5,148 nt of DNA from Candidatus Sulfopaludibacter sp. SbA3 (GTDB taxonomy: Bacteria > Acidobacteriota > Terriglobia > Bryobacterales > Bryobacteraceae). The stretch is from the NCBI GenBank assembly GCA_945861255.1, contig CAMAUG010000297.1:1-5148 (forward strand), written 5' to 3'. The notes under the pieces were generated by a model. That model saw only the letters and a program-made list of their open reading frames with translations, was not told the DNA's origin and did no database searches. The position numbers and the translations under genes were made by a program. Below are positions 1 through 5,148 of the stretch, in pieces; position 1 is the first letter of the stretch; each line of letters begins with the position of its first letter.

Positions 1-1
1 C

Positions 2-607
2 GATGACCACGCCGTTGTGCGCCAGGGATTCAGACTGATCCTGGGTCAACAGCCCGATCTGGAAGTGATCGGCGAGGCGGCCAACGGCGCGGATGCCGTG
101 CGCCTGGCTCACGAGTTGAACCCCAATCTGGTGATCATGGATATCGGCATGCCCGGGGTTAACGGCGTAGAAGCCACGCGCCGCATCATCGAGAACAACC
201 CGGAATGCCGGATCCTGATCCTAAGCATGCACAAGGACGCCGTATATGTGCGCGAATCGCTGCGCGCGGGCGCCAAGGGTTACCTGCTGAAAGAGTCCAT
301 CGATAACGACCTGCTGCGAGCGGTGCGTTCGGTGGCCAAGGGTGACGGTTTCCTGAGTCCCGAGGTTTCCGGCACCGTGCTGCTGGACTACCAACAGGTG
401 GAAGACCCGTTCGATCAGTTGACGGCGCGCGAGCGCGAAGTGCTCCAGATGCTGGCGGAGGGAAAAGTGGCCAAGGAGGTCGCCGCGGCGCTGGATATCA
501 GCGTCTACACGGTGGACGCGCACCGCGGGCGCATCATGAAAAAGCTGGGGCTGCGCAGCGGCACGGAACTGGTGCGCTTTGCGATGCGCAAGGGCTTGAT
601 CACCTGA
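2..607 (+). CDS. NarL/FixJ-family response regulator (5' end outside window)
   Basis: A two-component response regulator: a sensor kinase phosphorylates its receiver domain, and the LuxR-type helix-turn-helix then binds DNA in the cytoplasm. The open frame runs from nt 2 to the TGA at 605-607, giving 201 visible residues. It opens with DDHAVVRQGFRLIL, which contains the acidic pair that binds Mg2+. The pair normally sits near residues 8-9, so about seven N-terminal residues are missing. A GTG at nt 17 would start after the acidic pair and is unlikely to be the true start. The receiver has its phospho-acceptor Asp at visible residue 47 (MDIGMPG, nt 140-142), 45 residues after the second acidic residue as is usual. 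The conserved Ser75 (LILSMH) and Lys97 (GYLLKES) are also present. The DNA-binding domain spans about residues 140-197 (LTAREREVL ... TVDAHRGRIMKKLGL). All signature residues are intact, so it is probably functional. The cognate kinase and target genes are not visible; a kinase gene upstream would be typical. Confidence 0.95.
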   Translation, partial: DDHAVVRQGFRLILGQQPDLEVIGEAANGADAVRLAHELNPNLVIMDIGMPGVNGVEATRRIIENNPECRILILSMHKDAVYVRESLRAGAKGYLLKESIDNDLLRAVRSVAKGDGFLSPEVSGTVLLDYQQVEDPFDQLTAREREVLQMLAEGKVAKEVAAALDISVYTVDAHRGRIMKKLGLRSGTELVRFAMRKGLIT

Positions 608-785
608 GGACCAGGCCAGCCACGCCGCGTTGTCACGCACGCAGGGGAATTAAGACACACCAGCCCGCTCATCCAATCGTCGAGATTGTTGATGCGAAAG
701 CGCTTCTGCTGCCGTGCGTCTGATGGTCTCGCGGCTACCTAATTGCATCGTCCCTACCTGGCACTCCAATGATGAGTGCGCCTGG

Positions 786-811
786 CCGTACTTCACGGAA
801 CCATATTTGAC
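786..811 (-). repeat. Short imperfect direct repeat (15-nt period) in the intergenic gap
   Basis: Two 11-nt units, CCGTACTTCAC (786-796) and CCATATTTGAC (801-811), match at 8 of 11 positions and lie 15 nt apart. The three mismatches are spaced exactly three nucleotides apart. Read on the minus strand they are third-codon-position changes, so both units encode V-K-Y-G within the string VKYGSVKYG. This is compatible with a short duplicated segment in a former minus-strand gene, but the units are short enough for chance. Confidence 0.35.
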
Positions 812-869
812 TATGAGGCCGCGAGCAAATTCCGGGCAATGGCGAGCGGACCCGGCTTGGGCGGATACT

Positions 870-875
870 GGAGGG
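870..875 (+). promoter_or_regulatory. Shine-Dalgarno-like GGAGGG unusually close to the GTG start at 877
   Basis: GGAGGG at 870-875 is the only strong purine-rich ribosome-binding match upstream of the first glycosyltransferase, but just 1-2 nt separate it from the GTG at 877. Usual spacing is about 5-9 nt. In-frame upstream codons back to the TGA at 814-816 include no ATG, GTG or TTG, and the first beta-strand of the enzyme (TAVVVTHNS) begins five residues after the GTG, so this start is hard to move. Either initiation is inefficient or the match is fortuitous. Confidence 0.4.
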
Positions 876-876
876 C

Positions 877-1818
877 GTGCGTCTGGCTGGCACGGCGGTT
901 GTCGTAACCCACAATTCCGCGGCGGAGGTGGAGGCGTGTCTGGACGCACTCACTAAAATGGCGCCGCAATTCACTCCCATCGTTGTCGATAACGCGTCCG
1001 CGGATGATACAGTGATGCGCGTGCGGCGGCGTCCCGGCGTGCAGCTCATCGCCAACGCGGAGAATGTGGGATTCGCTGGCGCGGTCAATCAGGCTGTCGG
1101 AGCGCTGCCGGGTGATTTCATCCTCTTGCTGAACCCGGATGCGCGGCTGCTCACGGCCGTGGATGGCCTTACGCAGGCCGCCCAACAATACGGCTTGGCT
1201 GCCGGAAAACTCGTCGACGAGAAAGGCAACGCGCAGAAGGGTTTCACTGTCCGCCGGTTTCCTACACCTATGGCGCTCGCCTTTGAGTTGTTCGGCATCA
1301 ACCGCCTGTGGCCGTCCAATCCGGTGAACCGGCGGTACCGCTGCCTCGACATGGATCTGGACCAACCCAGCCTAGTGGAACAGCCTGCGGGGGCATTTCT
1401 GATGGCGCGTGGCGATGTTTGGCAGCGGCTAGGCGGCTTCGACACCCGTTTTCACCCTGTATGGTACGAAGATGTGGATCTGTGCCGGCGCGCGGCGGAT
1501 GCGGGGTTCCAAATTCAGTATTTTCCGGCCGCGGTGGCGGAACACTCCGGCGGTCATTCCGTGGGCCGGATTCCTCCAGGATGCCGCGCCCTCTATTGGT
1601 GTGTTAGCCTGCTAAAGTATGCCGCTAAGCATTTCCCGGCATCATCGTACCGGGGGATATGCTTGGCGGTGATGGTCAGTTCGGTTCCGCGGATGATCGC
1701 GGAGGCGCTTCAATCTCGGAATTTTGCACCTGTTTCCGCTTATTCTAGAGTGCTCTGGGTGGCAGGTCTACGCCTGCTCACGCCGCGTGATTCGCGGTTA
1801 GGTATAGGTCTGTATTGA
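877..1818 (+). CDS. Family 2 glycosyltransferase, WbbL/RfbF rhamnosyltransferase-like
   Basis: A 313-residue inverting GT-A glycosyltransferase, expected to transfer a sugar from a nucleotide donor to a growing lipid-linked glycan at the cytoplasmic face of the inner membrane. The nucleotide-binding fold begins at once with VVVTHNSA (residues 8-15). It is followed by VVDNASADDT (36-45), NVGFAGAVNQ (63-72) and the metal-binding LLLNPDA (83-89), where NPD replaces a strict DXD. The acceptor and catalytic half carries GAFLMARGDVW, the loop GGFDTRFHPVWYEDVDLCRR with Glu198-Asp199 as the probable catalytic acid/base region, and HSGGHS (223-228). There is no signal peptide. A moderately hydrophobic stretch at about 258-276 could touch the membrane. 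This motif set fits the WbbL/RfbF branch, whose characterised members use dTDP-L-rhamnose; the actual donor cannot be read from sequence. The start is GTG 877. The stop overlaps the next gene by 4 nt, implying translational coupling. Confidence 0.88.
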   Translation: MRLAGTAVVVTHNSAAEVEACLDALTKMAPQFTPIVVDNASADDTVMRVRRRPGVQLIANAENVGFAGAVNQAVGALPGDFILLLNPDARLLTAVDGLTQAAQQYGLAAGKLVDEKGNAQKGFTVRRFPTPMALAFELFGINRLWPSNPVNRRYRCLDMDLDQPSLVEQPAGAFLMARGDVWQRLGGFDTRFHPVWYEDVDLCRRAADAGFQIQYFPAAVAEHSGGHSVGRIPPGCRALYWCVSLLKYAAKHFPASSYRGICLAVMVSSVPRMIAEALQSRNFAPVSAYSRVLWVAGLRLLTPRDSRLGIGLY

Positions 1819-2882
1819 AAACGAACGAACGAATAGTAGGTAAAGACTCGGTCTCCGTGACGCTGGTCACTTACAACAGTGGCCGGTTCATCAAGCGTTG
1901 TCTGGAATCGGTGCTCGAACAGGAGTACGCGAACCTGGAAGTGGTGATCGTGGACAACGCTTCCACCGACGGTACTATCGACATTCTGGAGCAGTTCGCC
2001 GATTCCTGCCGCCTCTATTACAACGATGAAAACATCGGCTTTGCGGCGGCGCAAAATCAGGCCATCGCGCTGGCGCAGGGAGAATGGATCCTCACGCTGA
2101 ACCCCGACGTCCTCCTGTTGCCGAACTTCATACAGGAGCTGGTGGACGCCGGCATGGCGGATTCGAAAATCGGCACGGTGTGCGGCAAACTCCTCTCTAT
2201 CCGCGCGAACTTCGATTTACACGAAAAGCAGCTGGTGGATTCCACAGGCATTTATTTCAACCCGATGTTGCGGCACTTGGATCGCGGCAGCCTGGAAGTG
2301 GACAACGGCCACTACCTGAACTTCGAATACGTGTTTGGCGCCACCGCGGCGGCGGCGCTATATCGGCGCAAGATGATCGAAGACATCTCCATCCAAGGCG
2401 AATTCTTCGATCCCGACTTCTTCGTCTACCGCGAAGATGCCGACGTGGCATGGCGCGCCCAGTTGATGGGCTGGCGCTGCATTTATACGCCGGACGCACG
2501 CGGATATCATGTCCGCAACGTGCTGCCCGGCAACCGGCGGGCCCTGCCGGCGGAAATCAACATGCACTCGGTGAAGAACCGGTTCCTGATGCGCATCAAG
2601 AACATCACGCCGGACCTGTACCGCCGGAACTGGTTTTCCATCACCTGGCGGGATGTGGTGGTGGTGGGCGCTTGCCTGTTGCACGAACACTCCTCGCTCA
2701 GAGCGTTTGTCTATATCGCCCGCAATTGGAAGCATTTCATTGAAAAACGGCGGGAGATCATGAAACGCCGCAGAGTCAAGGATGAGTACATCGCCGGATG
2801 GTTCTCCTATCAACCGGTGAGCCGCCCCGCGCCGAAGCCCGCCGCCCGCGCCAAGTCCCGCATGCGCGCCGCGCGAGGATAG
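1815..2882 (+). CDS. Family 2 glycosyltransferase, second WbbL-like enzyme
   Basis: A second inverting GT-A glycosyltransferase, 355 residues from a TTG start whose TTGA overlaps the preceding TGA stop. A downstream GTG at 1857, just before the first beta-strand (TLVTYNSG), is an alternative start. Motifs in order are VDNASTDGT (46-54), NIGFAAAQNQ (73-82), the metal-binding LNPDV with Asp98, the long insertion LVDSTGIYFNP, the catalytic loop FFVYREDADVAWR with Glu207-Asp208, YHVRN with His232, and MHSVKNRFLMRIKN (250-263), a C-terminal signature common in this branch. The mature enzyme should act on a lipid-linked acceptor in the cytoplasm. The last ~22 residues are rich in Arg, Lys, Pro and Ala, and the preceding helix (RREIMKRRRVKDE) is also basic; such a tail could bind acidic lipid head groups. 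It is a distant homologue of the upstream gene rather than a recent duplicate, so it probably forms a different linkage in the same repeat unit. Donor unknown; dTDP-rhamnose is plausible by family. Confidence 0.88.
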   Translation: MKTNERIVGKDSVSVTLVTYNSGRFIKRCLESVLEQEYANLEVVIVDNASTDGTIDILEQFADSCRLYYNDENIGFAAAQNQAIALAQGEWILTLNPDVLLLPNFIQELVDAGMADSKIGTVCGKLLSIRANFDLHEKQLVDSTGIYFNPMLRHLDRGSLEVDNGHYLNFEYVFGATAAAALYRRKMIEDISIQGEFFDPDFFVYREDADVAWRAQLMGWRCIYTPDARGYHVRNVLPGNRRALPAEINMHSVKNRFLMRIKNITPDLYRRNWFSITWRDVVVVGACLLHEHSSLRAFVYIARNWKHFIEKRREIMKRRRVKDEYIAGWFSYQPVSRPAPKPAARAKSRMRAARG

Positions 2883-2895
2883 GGTTTCCCGGCCC

Positions 2896-3981
2896 GTGCG
2901 GTTCGCAATCCTCGGCACACGCGGCATTCCGGCGCGTTATGGAGGTTTTGAGACCTTCGCCGAGGAGCTTGCGACGCGTTTGGTGGCGCGCGGCCACCAT
3001 GTCACTGTCTACTGCCGGGACCGGCACGCGGAATCCACCTATCGCGGCGTGCACCTTCAGTATCTTCCGACTATCAGACACAAATATTTCGACACCATCG
3101 CGCACACCTTCGCCTCCACGCTCGATTTGCTGGGCCACCGCTACGATGCACTCTTATACTGCAACGCCGCCAATGCCATCTTCACCTGGTTTCCGCGCTC
3201 TCTCAACATGCCTGTCGCGCTGAACGTAGACGGCCTGGAACGCAACCGCAAGAAATGGAATGCGCTGGCCAGGACGTGGTACCGGATGTCGGAGTGGCTG
3301 GCGACGTGGATGCCGAACGTGGTGGTCACCGACGCCCAAGTGATCGCCGATTACTATCGCGAACGCTACGGCCTGAACTCGGTGATGATCCCGTACGGCG
3401 CGGAGTTGGGGCCGGTGGCGAGCATGGAGGTTCTCACCCAGCTGGGCCTGGAGCGCCGCAACTATTTCTTGTACGTGAGCCGGATGGAGCCGGAAAATAA
3501 CGCTCTATTGGTGCGCGAAGCATTTGAACGCGTGGAAACGGACGCTCAGCTCGCGCTCATCGGCGACGCGCCCTACGCGGACGACTACATTCGCCGCGTG
3601 CGCGATACGCGCGATACGCGCGTGGTCATGCCCGGCGCGATCTACGGGCAGGGCTATCACGAGCTGGGATCGCATTGCCTGGCCTACATTCATGCCACGG
3701 AGGTAGGCGGTACTCACCCTGCATTGATCGAGGCCATGGGCCGCGGCGCATTGACGCTCTACCTGGACACCCCAGAGAACGCCGAAGCCGCCGCCGCCGC
3801 CGCGATCCCGTTCCAGCGTGAAACACTCACACAAGTTTTGGAATCCGTACTGAAGATGAATGAAACAGAGCGCGAAATGTGGCGGGCCCGCGCGACGGAT
3901 CGCGTACGTTCCCGCTATAGTTGGGATGCGGTGACCGATGCCTACGAGAAATTGTTGACGGGATTAGCCACCGGCGGCTGA
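2896..3981 (+). CDS. DUF1972 / GT4 glycosyltransferase, Cps2T-like rhamnosyltransferase
   Basis: A 361-residue GT-B glycosyltransferase with an N-terminal DUF1972 domain (Pfam PF09314) and a C-terminal GT4-like donor domain. The start MRFAILGTRGIPARYGGFET (GTG 2896) matches the DUF1972 opening exactly, fixing the start. Further family marks are LNVDGLERNRKKWN (109-122), IPYGAE (165-170), the YVSRMEPENN donor-domain loop (193-202) and the nucleotide-sugar motif EVGGTHPALIEAMGRG (269-284). This architecture is that of Cps2T/WchF of pneumococcal capsule synthesis, which adds L-rhamnose to the lipid-linked primer sugar; the rhamnose assignment here is by family only. The gene follows the second GT2 enzyme after 13 nt and is probably on the same message; the upstream ribosome site is weak. 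Oddities are a period-9 repeat encoding RDTRDTR and a six-alanine run (298-303) where relatives usually read something like ENREVAGDA. Both are in frame and the rest is intact. Confidence 0.88.
   Translation: MRFAILGTRGIPARYGGFETFAEELATRLVARGHHVTVYCRDRHAESTYRGVHLQYLPTIRHKYFDTIAHTFASTLDLLGHRYDALLYCNAANAIFTWFPRSLNMPVALNVDGLERNRKKWNALARTWYRMSEWLATWMPNVVVTDAQVIADYYRERYGLNSVMIPYGAELGPVASMEVLTQLGLERRNYFLYVSRMEPENNALLVREAFERVETDAQLALIGDAPYADDYIRRVRDTRDTRVVMPGAIYGQGYHELGSHCLAYIHATEVGGTHPALIEAMGRGALTLYLDTPENAEAAAAAAIPFQRETLTQVLESVLKMNETEREMWRARATDRVRSRYSWDAVTDAYEKLLTGLATGG
3601..3622 (+). repeat. Period-9 micro-repeat within the DUF1972 glycosyltransferase
   Basis: CGCGATACG occurs twice in tandem (3601-3609 and 3610-3618), followed by a partial third copy CGCG. 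It encodes R-D-T-R-D-T-R at residues 236-242. The period is a multiple of three, so copy-number change would keep the frame. It lies in the donor-domain linker before VVMPG. Confidence 0.7.
3787..3804 (+). repeat. GCC trinucleotide run (polyalanine) in the DUF1972 glycosyltransferase
   Basis: Five consecutive GCC codons followed by GCG encode six alanines (residues 298-303) after ENAE. The tract sits just past the sugar-nucleotide motif, in a region that in relatives carries a conserved ENREVAGDA-like segment. Pure GCC repetition suggests slippage-prone sequence, but length changes would stay in frame. Confidence 0.7.
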
Positions 3982-4007
3982 AGCTCCGCCGCTATTCACG
4001 GACTGCC

Positions 4008-5108
4008 ATGAGAAGCTGGGTCGAAGTCTCCCTAGGTCGAATCCGCGCGAACTTCCGCGCCGTCAAAGCCGTTGTGGGCGAAGGCGTCGCCGGCGAAACC
4101 GTGGAGGTTATGCCCATCGTCAAGGCCGATGCCTACCGCCACGGCGCGGTCGCCGTCTCGCACGCGCTGGAGGCCGAGGGCGCGCGCTGGCTGGGCGTCT
4201 CCAACGTCGAGGAGGGCGTGGTGCTGCGCGAGGCCGGTTCGCAGTCGCGCATTCTGGTCATGGCCGATTTTCTGGAAGACGAGCGGGAAGCGCTGGAGGC
4301 GCACCACCTCACGCCGGTAATTCATGCGCTTGAGGATCTGGCCGCCGTGCGCGTGCCGTACCACTTGAAGATCGACTCCGGCATGGGCCGCCTGGGCACG
4401 CGCGCCGCGCCCCAGGAAATCGCGCGGGCCGTGCTGGCCGCCCCCGCGCCGCTCGAAGGTCTGATGACGCATTTCGCCTCCTCCGGCAACTACGAGAGCA
4501 ATCAGACGGGAGAGCAAGTAGAGCACTTCGCCCGCGTGCTGGCCGGCCTGCGGAGCGCCGGCATCGAACCGCGCTACGTGCATTCCTCGGCAACGATCCC
4601 GATCGCGTACCGGCGGCGTGAAGCGTGGGGAAACCTGGTGCGTCCGGGCCACGCCATCTACGGCTATGTTTCGCCGGCGAAGAACGGCCCTCGGCCGGTT
4701 TTGAACGTAGCGCCCGCGCTGACCTGGAAAGTGACGGTGCTGGAAGTGAAGGACGTCCCGGCCGGCGCGTTGATCGGCTACGGCGGCATCCATCGAGCTA
4801 CCAGGCCCACCCGCATCGCCGTGCTCGCGGCGGGCTACGCCGACGGCGTCCCGCACCGGCTGGGCAATCGCGGACAGGTGATCGTGAAAGGCAAGCTGGC
4901 GCCCGTCGTCGGCGCGGTGTCCATGGACCTGACCACCATCGACGTCACCGATTGCGCCCCGGTGCGCGCGGGCGACGCGGTGCTCTTGCTTGGCTCGGAA
5001 GGCGGCGTTTCCATCAATGCCCAGCAGATGGCCCGCTGGGCCGGAACCATCTCCTACGCGGTGCTGTGCGGAATCCACGCGCGCGTGAAGCGCATTTACG
5101 TGGACTGA
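4008..5108 (+). CDS. alr: Alanine racemase
   Basis: A PLP-dependent racemase converting L-alanine to D-alanine in the cytoplasm for peptidoglycan precursors. From ATG 4008 the product has 366 residues, normal for the family, and the PLP lysine falls at residue 39 (IVKADAYRHG), the same number as in the Geobacillus enzyme. An in-frame TTG at 3921 would add 29 residues that do not resemble the family, so the ATG is preferred. Other marks are LKIDSGMGRLGTR with Lys121 (position of the carbamylated lysine) and Arg128, MTHFASS, VRPGHAIYGY with Arg212 (hydrogen-bonds the PLP ring nitrogen), catalytic Tyr258 in IGYGG, GYADG with Tyr277, and SMD with Met306-Asp307. Differences from consensus are Arg44 in place of the usual Gly after Tyr43, and HSSAT at 192-196 where many relatives read HxANSA. 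The gene follows the glycosyltransferase stop after 26 nt with only a weak GGA ribosome site, so it may be co-transcribed with the glycan cassette. Confidence 0.95.
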   Translation: MRSWVEVSLGRIRANFRAVKAVVGEGVAGETVEVMPIVKADAYRHGAVAVSHALEAEGARWLGVSNVEEGVVLREAGSQSRILVMADFLEDEREALEAHHLTPVIHALEDLAAVRVPYHLKIDSGMGRLGTRAAPQEIARAVLAAPAPLEGLMTHFASSGNYESNQTGEQVEHFARVLAGLRSAGIEPRYVHSSATIPIAYRRREAWGNLVRPGHAIYGYVSPAKNGPRPVLNVAPALTWKVTVLEVKDVPAGALIGYGGIHRATRPTRIAVLAAGYADGVPHRLGNRGQVIVKGKLAPVVGAVSMDLTTIDVTDCAPVRAGDAVLLLGSEGGVSINAQQMARWAGTISYAVLCGIHARVKRIYVD

Positions 5109-5113
5109 CAGGC

Positions 5114-5130
5114 TGCCGTGATCACCGGCA
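5114..5130. other. Near-perfect palindrome just after alr
   Basis: The sequence TGCC-GTGATCAC-C-GGCA is an 8-bp perfect palindrome (GTGATCAC, 5118-5125) flanked by complementary TGCC and GGCA arms with one unpaired C. It begins 5 nt after the alr stop and overlaps a possible GTG start at 5118. No T-run follows, so it does not look like an intrinsic terminator. It could be an operator-like site or chance. Confidence 0.3.
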
Positions 5131-5148
5131 CTGCCCGGCGCCGACGTA
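5118..5148 (+). CDS. Possible start of the next gene (cut by window end)
   Basis: A GTG at 5118, 9 nt after the alr stop, opens a frame reading V/M-I-T-G-T-A-R-R-R-R to the window end. A weak AGG at 5109-5112 lies about 6 nt upstream. The close spacing would fit continuation of the operon, but ten codons are too few to recognise a family or to exclude chance. Confidence 0.2.
   Translation, partial: MITGTARRRR

Larger units (their letters stand above)
608..876. other. Intergenic gap between response regulator and glycosyltransferase cassette
   Basis: This 269-nt stretch is the only sizeable non-coding region of the window. I see no strong stem followed by T residues after the response regulator stop; the best hairpin is a 4-bp stem near nt 626-637 (GCGT/ACGC). 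Two candidate -35 hexamers, TTGCAT at 743-748 and TTGACT at 807-812, lack a convincing -10 box at 16-18 nt, so no promoter is assigned, although one for the downstream cassette would be expected here. A local AT-rich block, GGGGAATTAAGACACACC, lies at about 644-661. The minus strand is open from the TAA at 650-652 through this region and contains a short imperfect repeat (described separately). Its function is unknown: it may be a long leader and promoter region or the remains of a decayed gene. Confidence 0.5.

Noticed and set aside
807..835. TTGACT at 807-812 as a sigma-70 promoter for the glycosyltransferase cassette
   Set aside because: The sequence 17 nt downstream is TTCCGG, which is not a credible -10 box.
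714..956. 80-codon plus-strand frame in the gap
   Set aside because: It runs into the first glycosyltransferase in another frame, ends in a glycine-rich stretch caused by that overlap, and has no ribosome site or family motif.
877..1445. Long minus-strand open frames opposite the first glycosyltransferase (735-1088, 811-1365, 1089-1445)
   Set aside because: They oppose a clear GT2 gene with all family motifs, and their translations are of low complexity with no recognisable motifs. They are typical antisense shadows in GC-rich DNA.
3973..3993. GC hairpin at the end of the DUF1972 glycosyltransferase as an intrinsic terminator
   Set aside because: The stem is only 5 bp with a 9-nt loop and is followed by TATTCACGG rather than a T-run.
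3921..4007. TTG start adding 29 residues to alanine racemase
   Set aside because: The extension overlaps the preceding gene, does not resemble the family N-terminus, and the ATG at 4008 places the PLP lysine at the canonical residue 39.
4032..5078. 348-codon minus-strand open frame opposite alr
   Set aside because: Its translation is rich in His, Arg, Gly and Asp in the manner of antisense GC-rich frames, and the plus strand encodes an intact alanine racemase.
1..5148. CRISPR array, tRNA, rRNA, transposase or toxin-antitoxin genes
   Set aside because: No regularly spaced repeats, cloverleaf-like segments, rRNA-like blocks or transposase motifs were seen on either strand.

Overview
This 5.1 kb window is GC-rich bacterial chromosome and is tightly packed on the plus strand. 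Start codons are often non-ATG (GTG, TTG, GTG, then ATG). The protein style and gene combination suggest a high-GC Gram-negative soil bacterium, perhaps an acidobacterium of the Solibacter/Bryobacter type. That placement is an impression from sequence character, not a database result.

Layout: (1) nt 2-607 is the 3' part of a NarL/FixJ-type response regulator whose first few codons lie outside the window. (2) nt 608-876 is a 269-nt gap, the only sizeable non-coding stretch. It shows no convincing terminator or promoter, but it holds an open minus-strand frame with a short imperfect repeat. (3) nt 877-3981 is a cassette of three glycosyltransferases: two family-2 (GT-A) enzymes overlapping by 4 nt, then, 13 nt later, a DUF1972-plus-GT4 (GT-B) enzyme. 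(4) nt 4008-5108 is a complete alanine racemase (alr), 26 nt after the last glycosyltransferase. (5) The final 40 nt may hold the start of another gene.

How the genes work together: the three glycosyltransferases are probably translated from one message and should add successive sugars to a lipid-linked oligosaccharide for an exopolysaccharide, capsule or O-antigen-like glycan. All three resemble families whose best-known members transfer L-rhamnose from dTDP-rhamnose, so a rhamnose-containing glycan is a reasonable but unproven guess. Alanine racemase supplies D-alanine for peptidoglycan, so the whole run fits a cell-envelope theme. The response regulator ends 269 nt earlier and may belong to a separate two-component operon; nothing here shows that it controls the cassette.

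No CRISPR array, tRNA, rRNA, intact mobile element or obviously novel system was found. The points most worth a second look are the three-enzyme rhamnosyltransferase-like cassette, the substitutions in conserved motifs of the racemase, and the unexplained gap at 608-876.
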